Source of the DNA: Subtercola sp. PAMC28395
GTDB lineage: Bacteria; Actinomycetota; Actinomycetes; Actinomycetales; Microbacteriaceae
Length of the DNA: 64,000 nucleotides
Reading direction: 5' to 3'
Assembly: GCF_018889995.1 (NCBI RefSeq)
Contig: NZ_CP076547.1
Location: forward strand, 124,001 to 188,000
Position numbers and translations under genes: made by a program. Shown piece by piece: positions 39,765 to 50,296 of this stretch. Each line of letters begins with the position of its first letter. Within the stretch, counting starts at the first letter, position 1. The notes below the pieces were generated by a model. The model was not told the origin of the DNA. It made no database searches and saw nothing but the letters and a program-made list of their open reading frames with translations.

Positions 39765-40331
39765 TCAGACCGCCCTCTCGACGCACTCGTCGCCCGGAAA
39801 TGCGTCGAACATTCTCGACGCAAAGTCTTCGGTGTCGAGAGTACCAAGACCGAGCAGCGTCTCGGTTCTCAGAATTCCCGGGAGCGTGGGCACCCTGTCG
39901 AGAATCAGTTCACGCAGATGCGCCTGGTCACTGATTCGAAATCGTGCAGCAAGGTCATACCTGCCCGTGACGATGGTGAGCTGTTCGAGCTCGACCATGC
40001 CGGCGAGTGCGTCGAAGACCTCCTGGCGATCACAACCAGGCTTGAGCGTCACGTTGACCAGCGCAACGACACCCAACCCGAGCTTGTTCCAGTCGATCGA
40101 GACGGAGTACTGCCTGACGATGCCGGTGCGCTCGAAACGCGCGAGCCGTTCAGCGACAGCCGGAGGCGACATGCCGACCGAACGGCTCAATGCCCGCTGC
40201 GACTGCCGCGAATCCTTTGCGAGCTCCCTCAAGAGGGAGAGATCCTTGTCATCGAGTTCGACTTCGGGCTGTTCGAAGCGAGCCCCGACGTACGACGAGA
40301 ACGGACTGCGTTTTGCTTTTCTGGGCAACAT
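39765..40331 (-). CDS. Lrp/AsnC family transcriptional regulator
   Basis: A 188-residue regulator: N-terminal winged helix-turn-helix (LDDKDLSLLRELAKDSRQSQRALSRSVGMSPPAVAERLARFERTGIV) and a C-terminal RAM ligand domain (VVALVNVTLKPGCDRQEVFDALAGMVELEQLTIVTGRYDL). A 25-residue tail precedes the HTH. Such proteins sense amino acids. GAGGAA lies 8 nt before the ATG. It stands at the edge of the methylthioribose/sulfur island and is divergent from the flavoprotein gene, so local control of that island is plausible but unproven. Confidence 0.93.
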   Translation of the reverse strand: MLPRKAKRSPFSSYVGARFEQPEVELDDKDLSLLRELAKDSRQSQRALSRSVGMSPPAVAERLARFERTGIVRQYSVSIDWNKLGLGVVALVNVTLKPGCDRQEVFDALAGMVELEQLTIVTGRYDLAARFRISDQAHLRELILDRVPTLPGILRTETLLGLGTLDTEDFASRMFDAFPGDECVERAV

Positions 40332-40366
40332 CGTTGCATTTCCTCACGTGACCCCCACGATGACTG

Positions 40367-40422
40367 GATATGAGTATATCTCGCTTAGCTCTTGAAAACT
40401 CACCAGCGCGAAAACTCGCCAG
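40367..40422. promoter_or_regulatory. Operator-like repeats between lrp and the flavoprotein gene
   Basis: The inverted repeat GATAT-GAGT-ATATC (40367-40380) is followed by two direct copies of GAAAACTC(A/G)CCAG at 40394-40406 and 40410-40422, 16 bp apart. AT-rich spaced repeats near an Lrp gene suggest autoregulation. No site consensus is available to confirm this. Confidence 0.45.
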
Positions 40423-40587
40423 AGTGGAGGCCTGCACAGAACCTGCACGCGTCTTCTCTGAGGTACACGGTCACTGAAAGACTCGCCGACGCACAAAGGC
40501 ACCCGGACCGGGCATAGTGGTGAGTAGACGTGGTGGTACTACGACCGCCGCACGACAAACGACACCTCACGCTGGAGACAGATCATC

Positions 40588-41817
40588 GTGCCCCTGCCGC
40601 CTCACGCCCCTCGTTCGTTCACCACTCCCCTGCCGGTGATCACCAGCGCAACAGCAGCAGGGGAAGCTGGCGTTCGCTTGGCCGAACAGTTCGCAGACGT
40701 CGCTGCGGAACGGGACCGCGAGGGCACGGCGCCGTTCGGCGAGGTCGCCGCACTACGCGAGACCGGTCTGCTTCCTGCCCTGGTGCCATCCGGGCTCGGT
40801 GGTGGCGGGCTCGACTGGACTTCCGTCTTCGTCGCCCTGCGCCCGATCATCAGGGCAGATGCCGGGCTCGGCCACGTGTTCGCGTATCACTTCGTCAATT
40901 CGTGGCGGCTTGCACTCAACGAAGACTCCGCAGCCATCACGTCTCTGCAGCGCGGCCTCGCAGCCAACCACTGGTTCTGGGGCGGGGCGGGCAATCCCCG
41001 CGATGCGAACCTCGCCCTCACCCCCGTCGAGGGTGGTTTCACGGTTTCTGGCCGCAAGTTCTTCGCGACCGGAGCACAGGTGTCCGACCGCATCACCGCC
41101 AGCGGCACTCGGGTCGACACCGGGGAGAAGCTGTCGATCGTGATCGACGCGACCCAGCAGGGAGTGACACACCACGACGACTGGAACAGCATCGGGCAGC
41201 GCCTCTCGGCCTCCGGCTCGGTCTCGTTCACCGATGCCTTCGTAGCAACGGCCCACGTCCTCGGATTCGGCGGACAGGAGGGGCCTCGCTACCGCCCGTA
41301 CTCCTCGCTGTCGATCCTTCTCTTCCAGCTCGCCCTCGACCACGTGCACGTCGGCCTCGCCGAGGGTGCCCTGGCCGCAGCATCCGACTACGTCACCTCC
41401 ACAACACGGCCCTGGTCCACCAGCGGAGTCGAACACGCCACAGATGACCCACACATTCGCGCGCTGTTCGGTGAGCTCCAGGCACAGACACGGGCAGCGG
41501 ATGCCCTGACCTGGCAAGCGACGGAGACCTTCGTCGAGGCTGCCGAGCGCGGCTGGCAACTGACTGATGCCCAACGCGGTGAAGCCGCCGTGGAGATCGC
41601 CGCTGCAAAGGTCTTCACCACAGAAGTCGCGTTGACCGTGTCGTCTCGCATCTTCGAACTGACGGGAGCCCGAGCGACAGCCTCGAGCTATGCCTTCGAC
41701 AGGTTCTGGCGGAACGCACGCACTATCACCCTGCACGACCCGGTTGCCTACAAAGCCCAGGAGGTCGGTGACCACGGCCTCGTGGGCACCTTCCCGGCGC
41801 CGAGCGGCTACAGCTGA
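40588..41817 (+). CDS. DszC/SfnB-like acyl-CoA dehydrogenase-fold flavoprotein
   Basis: A 409-residue acyl-CoA dehydrogenase-fold protein. Segments such as ALRETGLLPALVPSGLGGGGLDW, LGHVFAYHFVNSWRLAL, FWGGAGNPRDANLALTPVEGGFTVSGRKFFATGAQVSD and the C-terminal FDRFWRNARTITLHDPVAYKAQEVGDH resemble the SfnB/DszC/SoxC group of FMNH2-dependent monooxygenases, which oxidise organosulfur compounds. The catalytic Glu of true acyl-CoA dehydrogenases is not evident. The start is a GTG at 40588, with GGAG 11 nt upstream. It is convergent with mtnD and adjoins methionine salvage genes, which fits a sulfur role, but the substrate is unknown. Confidence 0.78.
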   Translation: MPLPPHAPRSFTTPLPVITSATAAGEAGVRLAEQFADVAAERDREGTAPFGEVAALRETGLLPALVPSGLGGGGLDWTSVFVALRPIIRADAGLGHVFAYHFVNSWRLALNEDSAAITSLQRGLAANHWFWGGAGNPRDANLALTPVEGGFTVSGRKFFATGAQVSDRITASGTRVDTGEKLSIVIDATQQGVTHHDDWNSIGQRLSASGSVSFTDAFVATAHVLGFGGQEGPRYRPYSSLSILLFQLALDHVHVGLAEGALAAASDYVTSTTRPWSTSGVEHATDDPHIRALFGELQAQTRAADALTWQATETFVEAAERGWQLTDAQRGEAAVEIAAAKVFTTEVALTVSSRIFELTGARATASSYAFDRFWRNARTITLHDPVAYKAQEVGDHGLVGTFPAPSGYS

Positions 41818-41840
41818 GTCAGACTGGCCTTCGACCGAGC

Positions 41841-42416
41841 TCAGACCGAGACAGCGGCCAACTCGTCGTACGTGGCGAAGTGCGTGGCGACGTCACTGCC
41901 GGTGAAGTTGCCGACCCAGCCGTCGTCGTCGTGGAAGAAGCGCACCGAAACGTAACTCGGTGTCGTGCCCATGTCGAACCAGTGTGTCGTGTTGGCCGGC
42001 ACTGAGAGCAGGTCGCCCTCTTCACAGAACACCGCGTGCACCTTGCCGTTGACGTTCAGGTAGAAGACCCCGCTGCCACGCGCGAAGAAGCGGTCTTCGT
42101 CGTCATCGTGGCGGTGCTCGCTCAAGAACTTCTGTCGCGCCGTCTCGGCGGTCTGTCGGTAGGCGTCCGAATCCTCAGGCACGATCGACACAACGTCGAC
42201 GAGGCTGTAGCCCTGAGCAGCATTCACGGCGGCGATCTCGTCTGCGTAGGCGGCAAGCACCTCGTCCTGTGTCGGGTTCTCCGACAGCTCCTTGAGCTCC
42301 CACCGGCTGAACCGGGCACCGACACCCGCGAGGATCCCTCGGATCGTATCGGCATCGCGGGTCTGGATTTCAGGGGTCGAAGGGTCGGTGGTGCTCCACA
42401 CGGTCAGCAGCGTCAT
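41841..42416 (-). CDS. mtnD: Acireductone dioxygenase
   Basis: A 191-residue cupin that oxidises acireductone to 4-methylthio-2-oxobutanoate and formate, the last carbon-breaking step before methionine is rebuilt. The metal ligands align with the Klebsiella enzyme: H101, H103, E107 (SEHRHDDDEDRFF) and H145 (NTTHWFDMG). GVRFERW-like GVGARFSRWE and the final GWVGNFTGSDVA also match. I start at the ATG at 42416 (MTLLTVWS), since the longer frame is not conserved. It is divergent from the sugar ABC importer across a 220-bp gap, so it is likely co-regulated with it. Confidence 0.95.
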   Translation of the reverse strand: MTLLTVWSTTDPSTPEIQTRDADTIRGILAGVGARFSRWELKELSENPTQDEVLAAYADEIAAVNAAQGYSLVDVVSIVPEDSDAYRQTAETARQKFLSEHRHDDDEDRFFARGSGVFYLNVNGKVHAVFCEEGDLLSVPANTTHWFDMGTTPSYVSVRFFHDDDGWVGNFTGSDVATHFATYDELAAVSV

Positions 42417-42573
42417 GTACTCATCGTAAACGCGTCCTCCAGACGGCCAACTCGAATTGTTCATGAAAGTAACAGAGCGAAACACAATTGGCAGAAGCCA
42501 CCGATTACGCCCTTGAATGGTGGAGAACACAGCAGCCGCCGGTTCCCTTCACCAGAGAGCCCGCGTGCGTTCT

Positions 42574-42591
42574 GCCTGACTCACCTCAGGC
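42574..42591. promoter_or_regulatory. Inverted repeat upstream of the methylthioribose-linked importer
   Basis: GCCTGA-CTCACC-TCAGGC has perfect 6-bp arms and a 6-bp spacer, 45 bp before the binding-protein start. It lies in the 220-bp divergent gap between mtnD and the importer (42417-42636). It may be an operator or part of a leader. I found no known SAM riboswitch pattern in the gap. Confidence 0.4.
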
Positions 42592-42636
42592 GTCGTCTCT
42601 CAATCCACTCCCCCACACCTTTCAAGGAGAGCCTTC

Positions 42637-43730
42637 ATGGCCATTTCCCGTCGAGCCCCGATACTGGTCGTTGCCGCAGCGACCCTGCTCGCGCTGACCG
42701 CCTGCTCGCAGTCCGGGACGAGCTCCAGCACCTCTGCGGGAGCGTCCACTCCCGCTGCCACCGCTTCTGCTCCCCTGCCCAGCCCGTTCAACGGCGCACC
42801 TGTGAAGGTCGCCCTGGTCCGCCAGAGCGGCGCAGGCGACTTCTTCGAGGCCTGGGGTGCTGGCGCGACGGCGCAGGCCAAGGCCGCCAACATCGAACTC
42901 ACCGTCACGGATGCCCGCAACGACAACGCGAAGCAGGCAAGCGACCTCGAACAGGCCATCGCCTCGAAGCCCGCCGCCATCATCGTCGACCACGGGCAGA
43001 CGGACACGCTCCAGCCGTTGATCACCGAGGCCGTCGCCGCCAAGATCCCGGTGGTCACCTACGACCTCGCCCTCACGGACGCGACCGGCGTCATCACCAC
43101 CAGCCAGTCCGATGCCTCGATGGCTCAGGGCGTTCTCGATCAACTGGTGAAAGACGTCGGAGACGGTGCGAAGGTCGGCTACGTCTCCGCCACCGGTTTC
43201 GCTCCTCTCGACGCCCGCGCGAAGGTCTGGGACCAGGTCGTCGCGGCCCACAAGCTCAACGTCGTCTTCTCGACCGGCAAGGTCACCGAGTCGACCGCGA
43301 CCGACAACATCCCCCTCGTCGACGCCGCTCTCAAGCAGAACCCCGACGTTCAGGCGATCTTCGCCCCGTACGATGAAATCACCAAGGGAACGGTCCAGGC
43401 CGTCATCCAGAACAACCTGCAGTCGAAGGTGAAGGTCTACGGCATCGACATCTCGAACGCCGACATCCAGGTCATCACCGCAGACGGCAGTCCCTGGGTC
43501 GCCACCTCGGCCACCGACCCGGCCGCCGTCGGTGCCGGCGTCATCCGCACCCTGGCTCTATCGCTCGCCGGCCAGCTGAAGGACACCAGCGAACAGTTCC
43601 CCGCTGTCACGATCACTCAGCAGTTCCTGGCCGACAACAAGGTCACCAACGTGACCCAGCTCCGCGTTGCCGAACCGAAGCTCAAGCTCGACACGACCGT
43701 CGTTGCAGATTGGCTCCCCGCGGTCTCCGG

Positions 43731-43734
<4 letters not shown>
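42637..43734 (+). CDS. Sugar-type ABC substrate-binding lipoprotein (possible methylthioribose binder)
   Basis: A 365-residue protein with a signal peptide ending in lipobox LTAC (Cys about residue 23), a Ser/Thr/Ala linker and a Peripla_BP_4 (ribose/autoinducer-binding type) fold: VKVALVRQSGAGDFFEAWGAGATAQAKAANIELTVTDAR, SDLEQAIASKPAAIIVDHG and IFAPYDEITKGTVQAV. Proteins of this class bind pentoses and their relatives. AAGGAGA lies 7 nt before the ATG. It is first in the operon with an ATPase, a permease and mtnK, which makes methylthioribose or a similar 5-substituted ribose the likely ligand. This is inference from context. Confidence 0.9.
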
Positions 43735-45298
<1,564 letters not shown>

Positions 45299-45302
<4 letters not shown>

Positions 45303-46351
45303 CCAGCGCGACCCTGATCAGAGTGCGAAAGAGCAGCGCCGGGGAGCAGTTCGCCGCCTTCGTGGTCAAGTGGGGCTTCGTCGGCGTGACCATCGGTCTC
45401 GTCGCGTTCTTCGCGATAAGCGAACCGAGTTTTCGAACCGTCGACAACCTCTTCGGAATGCTCAAATTCATCGCGCCCACCGCGATCGCCGGCCTCGGTG
45501 TGATGCTGGCGATGACCGTCGGCGGGATCGATCTCTCGGTGGGCGCATCGGCAGGTTTCGCCGTGTCGATCGCCGCCTGGACGATGGTGGTCGCCAACCA
45601 GGTCGGTGGCGTAGCGGTGACTGTGGTTCTCATCTGCGGTCTGTTGATCGGCGCACTCAATGCCTTTCTGATCGTGGTGGCGCGCATCCCCGACCTGCTG
45701 GCAACCCTCACGACGATGTTCGTGATCGTCGGGCTCAAGTTGATCATCGTCGACGGCAAATCCATCTCCTCGCAGATGACGCTCGCCAATGGCCAGACGG
45801 CCCAGGGCAAGTTCACTGCCGACTTCCTCTGGCTCGACCGCGGCAGCATCGGGCCGGTTCCGGTACCCGTCATCCTGTTCTTCCTCATCACAGTGCTGCT
45901 GTGGTTCCTGCTCGAACGAACCCGCTGGGGGCGCGCACTCTTCGCCGTCGGAACGAACTCAGAGGCTGCACGTCTGGCGGGCATCCGGGTTCAGTGGTAC
46001 CGCACGTTCGCCTACATGGGGTGCGGGCTGCTCGCCTCTGTTGCGGGGCTTCTTCTTGCTGCTCGCATCGGCCAGGGCGACGTCACAGCAGGCAATTCAC
46101 TGTTGCTCGACGCGGTCGCCGTCGCGCTCGTCGGCGTCTCGGTTCTCGGCATCGGCCGGCCGAACGCCTGGGGCACGGCCCTCGGCGCGATTCTCATCGC
46201 GGTCATGGTCACGGGCTTCACCATGCTGGGCCTGCCGTACTACTTCCAGGATTTCGGTAAAGGCGTGGTGTTGCTGATCGCGCTCCTGTTCAGCTTCACC
46301 TTCTCGAGACGGCGTACAGTCGTCACGGCAGGCTCCACCACCTCGAACTGA
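45299..46351 (+). CDS. Ribose-type ABC permease
   Basis: A 350-residue RbsC-like permease with eight to ten hydrophobic segments. GVMLAMTVGGIDLSVGASAGFAVSIAA is the family's conserved GGIDLSVG loop, and RTRWGRALFAVGTNSEAARLAGI is the cytoplasmic coupling motif (G-N-EAARLSGI). The end VLLIALLFSFTFSRRR is typical. It would homodimerise to form the pore for the sugar. It overlaps the ATPase gene by 4 bp and lies 11 bp before mtnK, so uptake and phosphorylation are encoded together. Confidence 0.94.
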
Positions 46352-46362
46352 AGACAGCGCAG

Positions 46363-47589
46363 ATGATCGACTTCTCAATCCTGACCGCCGACACGGTCGT
46401 CCCCTACCTGTCCAGTCGAGCTGCGCTCGCCGGGCACATCGATGCCTCCAGCGTGACGTCTGTGAGGGAGGTGGGCGATGGCAACCTCAACCTCGTCTTC
46501 ATCGTCGGAGACGCACGCGGCGCTTCACTCGTTCTCAAGCAGTCTCTGCCCCATGTTCGCACCGACCCGTCATGGCCGATGACAAGGGAACGCTCCGCTC
46601 GCGAAGCGACCGTGCTCGCCCATCACTTCGAAGCCGACGCGAGCCATGTGCCAGCACTGTACGACTTCGACGACGCCAACTACATCCTCGCCATCGAGGA
46701 CCTGTCAGACCATGCGGTGTGGCGAAACGAACTCAATTCCGGTCGAGTGCACGCCTACGCTGCGGATGATCTGGGGCAGTATGCGGCCCGTGCTGCGTTC
46801 TCGACCTCACCGGTGGGCCTGTCTCCGCTCGAGCACAAGCTGCTGGTCGCCCGCGCAATCAACCCCGAACTCTGCGAGATCACCGAAGACCTGGTCTTCA
46901 CCGAACCCTACATCGAGCACGAGCACAATGCCGTGCTCCCGGCGAACGAACCCGATGTCCGTGCGATCCAGGGCGATAGAGCACTCGTCCAGGAGATCGG
47001 CCTGGCCAAACTGCGATTCATGACGGTGGCGCAATCGCTCATCCATGGCGACCTGCACACGGGCTCCGTCTTCGTTCGCGCGGCAACCGCGACCACTCCC
47101 GCATCGGTGCGGGCCTTCGACAGCGAGTTCGGTTTCGTCGGCCCCACGGGGTTCGACCTCGGGGCACTCTGGGCCAACTTCGTGATCGCTGCAGCCCGCG
47201 CAGAAGCACTCGGCGACAGCGAGCGTGCAGCCCTCATCCTGACCCTGCCGTCGCGCCTCTGGGCGAGTTTCGAAGCGCAGTACCGCGCGCTCTGGCCGGC
47301 CAGGCTCGACCCACGGGTGTGGAATGACGACGTTCTCGATGCACTCCTGGCGGGCATCCTCGACGACGCCATCGTCTTCGCCGGCGCAAAGTGCATTCGC
47401 CGCATCATCGGGTTCGCCAAAGCGAGCGACATCGAGTCGCTGGAGCCACCTCTGCGGGAGGGCGCTGCACGGGGTGTTCTGCGAGCCGGGCGCGCTCTGG
47501 CGCTCGCCCACGCCTCGCGCAGGCCAGCCGACGACCTCTCGGCCGAGACAGCACTGATTCTGAAGAGCGCAGCAACGCCGGCAGAGTGA
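46363..47589 (+). CDS. mtnK: S-methyl-5-thioribose kinase-like protein 1
   Basis: A 408-residue APH-fold kinase that phosphorylates methylthioribose at C1. The nucleotide loop is REVGDGNLNLVFIV (residues 35-48; DGNLN-VF matches Bacillus MtnK), hinge IEDLSDH, EHEHNAVL, catalytic HGDLHTGSVFV (228-238) and metal-binding FDSEFGFVGPTGFDLG (D253, E255). The usual DPEF reads DSEF here, a small deviation. It is the last gene of the importer operon. A second homologue lies at 49022-50296 on the other strand. Confidence 0.92.
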   Translation: MIDFSILTADTVVPYLSSRAALAGHIDASSVTSVREVGDGNLNLVFIVGDARGASLVLKQSLPHVRTDPSWPMTRERSAREATVLAHHFEADASHVPALYDFDDANYILAIEDLSDHAVWRNELNSGRVHAYAADDLGQYAARAAFSTSPVGLSPLEHKLLVARAINPELCEITEDLVFTEPYIEHEHNAVLPANEPDVRAIQGDRALVQEIGLAKLRFMTVAQSLIHGDLHTGSVFVRAATATTPASVRAFDSEFGFVGPTGFDLGALWANFVIAAARAEALGDSERAALILTLPSRLWASFEAQYRALWPARLDPRVWNDDVLDALLAGILDDAIVFAGAKCIRRIIGFAKASDIESLEPPLREGAARGVLRAGRALALAHASRRPADDLSAETALILKSAATPAE

Positions 47590-47616
47590 GGCACCTCGCC
47601 GGCCGACGGCGCGAAG

Positions 47617-48285
47617 CTACGCCCTCGTCGCCAACGCGATCTGCAGCAGCGCCTCGGTGAGTTCGAGGTGCCATCGCGCCTGCCGGAGATCCCTGCCCCA
47701 GGCATAGATACCGTGGTCTGCCACGATCAGCGCCGGTACCTCCGCGGTCGATTCCGTCGCCGGAAGGTAGACCCTATCGAAGTCGTCGCCGAGAATCGCC
47801 ATGTCCTGGTGGTTTCTGACGACGGGAATGGTGACTCGCTCATGGTGAGCACTGTGCCCGATTCCTTTGAGCATCTCCAGGTCGTGCAGCTCGACCCCGT
47901 GCGGCCACTGGTATCCGGCTCGAACGGCAGCGAGGGCGTGAACGTGGATGACCGCGCCGGCTCCCGTCACCGCAGCAATACGCGCGTGCAGCCCCGCTTC
48001 GGCGGAGGGCTGTCGAAACGGCAACCCCGCCTCAGCCACCCAGTCTCCGACTCCATCGACCACAACGACGTCGGTCGCGCTCAGTTCGCCCTTGTCCAGG
48101 CCAGAAGCCGTCACGGCCAGACGCAGTGGATTCCGCGCGAGGGTCATCGACAGATTGCCAGCGGTGCCGGGCATCCACCCGCGGGCCGCGAAACGGGCCG
48201 ACTCCGTCGCCAGCGCCGCCCCGGCCGACAACACCGATTCCGAGGTCACCGCGCCATCTCCACCTGCACGTGCAGTGTCATTCAC
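47617..48285 (-). CDS. mtnB: Methylthioribulose-1-phosphate dehydratase
   Basis: A 222-residue class II aldolase-fold enzyme that dehydrates 5-methylthioribulose 1-phosphate. The zinc ligands are H114 and H116 (AVIHVHALAAV) and H191 (ADHGIYAWG). GWMPGTAGNLSMTL near residue 37 and PSAEAGLH (E96) also match MtnB. The GTG start at 48285 overlaps the mtnC stop (GTGA). It is last in the mtnA-mtnK2-mtnC-mtnB operon and convergent with the first mtnK. Confidence 0.94.
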   Translation of the reverse strand: MNDTARAGGDGAVTSESVLSAGAALATESARFAARGWMPGTAGNLSMTLARNPLRLAVTASGLDKGELSATDVVVVDGVGDWVAEAGLPFRQPSAEAGLHARIAAVTGAGAVIHVHALAAVRAGYQWPHGVELHDLEMLKGIGHSAHHERVTIPVVRNHQDMAILGDDFDRVYLPATESTAEVPALIVADHGIYAWGRDLRQARWHLELTEALLQIALATRA

Positions 48286-49025
48286 GGTGCACTCACCTCG
48301 ACGCCGTTGAACGACGAGACAACGGATGCTCCATCGAAGTCGGCTCCGAAGAACGGTTCGCCCTGACGAGCGAACGCCACGACTTGCCACCCGGCTTCGG
48401 CGGCCGCTGCCACCTCACCCGGATTGTCGGTGAAGAACACCAGTTCCGACCCGGGTGCGCCCAACGCCTTGGCGATGGTGTCGTACGAGGACGCGAGCTT
48501 CTTCGGCCCGGCATTCACCGTGTCGAAGTAGTCGGTGATGAGACCGGTCAGGTCGCCAGCCGGCGAGTGACGGAACCACGGTACCTGTGACGCGATCGAG
48601 CCTGAGGAGAACACAGCGAGTTCGACCCCCGCATCGTGCCAACGGCGCAGCTTCGGAATGACATCGTCGAAGAAGTGCGAGCTGATCTCGGAGCGGGCGA
48701 ATCCTTCAGCCCAGATCTGGCCCTGGATCGTCTTCAACGGAGTCGCTTTGACGTCGTCGGCCATCCACTGGTGCAGCACCGCGACGACATCGCTCGTTGA
48801 GGCGCCAGCGGCAAGCCGGGCGTCCTGGATCACCTGCGCCCGCGCCTCAGCGATCGCGGTGTCTGAGGCGTGATCGTCGAGCCAACCGGCCAGGCGAGGG
48901 CGGGCATAGTCGTAGAGGTCGCCGAGGATGAAACCGGCCGCGCTCGTGGTGCCCTCCAGATCGAGCACGACGAATCTGGCCCGCACGGAGAGAGAGGCTG
49001 AGAACGGGGTTGTGTCTGGTGTCAC
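48282..49025 (-). CDS. mtnC: Acireductone synthase (enolase-phosphatase E1)
   Basis: A 247-residue HAD-family enzyme that enolises and dephosphorylates diketo-5-methylthiopentyl phosphate to acireductone, the MtnD substrate. Motif I is VVLDLEGTTS (D22, E24; DxEGTT is specific to MtnC), motif II AVFSSGS, motif III GPKKLASSY and motif IV VFFTDNPGEVAAAAEAGW. The helical cap includes IWAEGFARSEISSHFFDDV. The GTG start overlaps the preceding mtnK2 stop, and its end overlaps mtnB. Because this form is bifunctional, separate MtnW and MtnX are not needed. Confidence 0.95.
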   Translation of the reverse strand: MTPDTTPFSASLSVRARFVVLDLEGTTSAAGFILGDLYDYARPRLAGWLDDHASDTAIAEARAQVIQDARLAAGASTSDVVAVLHQWMADDVKATPLKTIQGQIWAEGFARSEISSHFFDDVIPKLRRWHDAGVELAVFSSGSIASQVPWFRHSPAGDLTGLITDYFDTVNAGPKKLASSYDTIAKALGAPGSELVFFTDNPGEVAAAAEAGWQVVAFARQGEPFFGADFDGASVVSSFNGVEVSAP

Positions 49026-50296
49026 GCGGGGAGATCCTTCGTGCTCGGTGAGGCGGGGTGGGATACGGAAAGCAAAGCGGACGTGCGTGGAGGACTCAGC
49101 ACTGAAAGCAGGTGCCGCAGAGCGGTGTCGCAGAGCTCGATCGAGGCCGCTTCACACTGTGCGCTCCGAAGGGTGTCGATGTCTGCGGCGTGCGAGTACC
49201 CGACGGCCCTCCGCATCATCTCGACGCCGGCGAAGCCCCAGGCCTCTCGTTCGATGACGGGTAGGAGCGGGTCGCCGCTCCACAGTGTGGCGAACGCGAC
49301 GCGACTTCGAGTGACGGCCTCGAGGCGGGAGGCAGCTGCAGAGTGGTCTCCGACCGCGCGTGCGGCGATCGCTGCGATCTCCATGTTCGCCCAGAAGAGA
49401 CCGAGGTCGAGCCCGACCGGCCCGACGAAGCTGAATTCTGGGTCGAAGATCTTCGTCACCTGGGAGCCGCCCCGGTGGCCGACCATGACAGACCCGGTAT
49501 GCAGGTCTCCGTGCACGAGCCCCTGCTTCGCCGTCTCGAACGTCGATCGCACGATCGCGACCGCGCGCTGGACGTGTTCGTCGACATAGAGGTCCCGCAC
49601 GCGTGAATCCAGCACAGGATGCCAGTGGTTGTGTTCATGCGCGCGATAGGGCTCGTCGAGCACGACATCGACGGTCAGCTGGCAGAGTTCAGGGTTCGCT
49701 GCCGATTCGACCAGCCGTTCGAATTCCGCCTCTCCGAGCCCCGCGCGGCTCGTGGACTTCGACAGTTCACCGACGAACCGGCCCACGACCTCGCCGACAT
49801 CGCCCCAGTCGTACAGCGGATCTCGAGCTGTCGATGACACGGGGCCGGAATCGGGGCGCCCTTCGCCATTCGATTCGGCGGGAGCACGGAGTGCCAACTG
49901 GTCCACCAGCTCATCACGCAACACGACGAGGTCGGAGAGGTCTTCCATCACGAGGATGTGCCGCTGTTCGTCGAAGTGCACAATGGTCGGAATGGACTCC
50001 GGGACCCGGTCGGCCAGACGCTCATAGGTGCGAGCTTCTGAAGTGATGCGGCCCGGGTCTATCGGCCATCCGGGGCCTGCAACCTGAACCCAGGGAGGCG
50101 CCTGTTTGACGGCAAGACTCCCCCGCGGTCCGCGCGCCAGGAATACCCGATTCATGTTGCCGGCGGTCACCTCGACCACGGTCACCTGCGACTCGTGGTG
50201 CGCGACGAGAGAGAGAAGCCCTGAATCTCTCAGATAGGAGGAGACATCACTGCTGGTTTCGAGCAGCCCGTACCCTGCCGACGCGTACGCGGTCAT
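49022..50296 (-). CDS. S-methyl-5-thioribose kinase-like protein 2
   Basis: A 424-residue APH-fold kinase of the MtnK family. The loop reads VEVTAGNMNRVFLA (residues 41-54), where MtnK1 has GDGNLNLVF. The hinge is VMEDLSDL, with EHNHWHPV, the catalytic HGDLHTGSVMV (263-273) and canonical FDPEFSFVGPVGLDLG (D285, E287). A poorly conserved insert of about 25 residues (135-160) separates the lobes. The ATG at 50296 overlaps the mtnA stop (ATGA). The two kinases are clearly diverged from each other, so they may differ in substrate. One could act on 5-deoxyribose or another 5-substituted ribose. Confidence 0.88.
   Translation of the reverse strand: MTAYASAGYGLLETSSDVSSYLRDSGLLSLVAHHESQVTVVEVTAGNMNRVFLARGPRGSLAVKQAPPWVQVAGPGWPIDPGRITSEARTYERLADRVPESIPTIVHFDEQRHILVMEDLSDLVVLRDELVDQLALRAPAESNGEGRPDSGPVSSTARDPLYDWGDVGEVVGRFVGELSKSTSRAGLGEAEFERLVESAANPELCQLTVDVVLDEPYRAHEHNHWHPVLDSRVRDLYVDEHVQRAVAIVRSTFETAKQGLVHGDLHTGSVMVGHRGGSQVTKIFDPEFSFVGPVGLDLGLFWANMEIAAIAARAVGDHSAAASRLEAVTRSRVAFATLWSGDPLLPVIEREAWGFAGVEMMRRAVGYSHAADIDTLRSAQCEAASIELCDTALRHLLSVLSPPRTSALLSVSHPASPSTKDLPA

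Noticed and set aside
42417..42636. SAM-type riboswitch ahead of the methylthioribose-linked importer or mtnD
   Set aside because: Only a simple 6-bp inverted repeat is present; I could not form the multi-helix core of any SAM riboswitch class. A covariance-model search would settle it.
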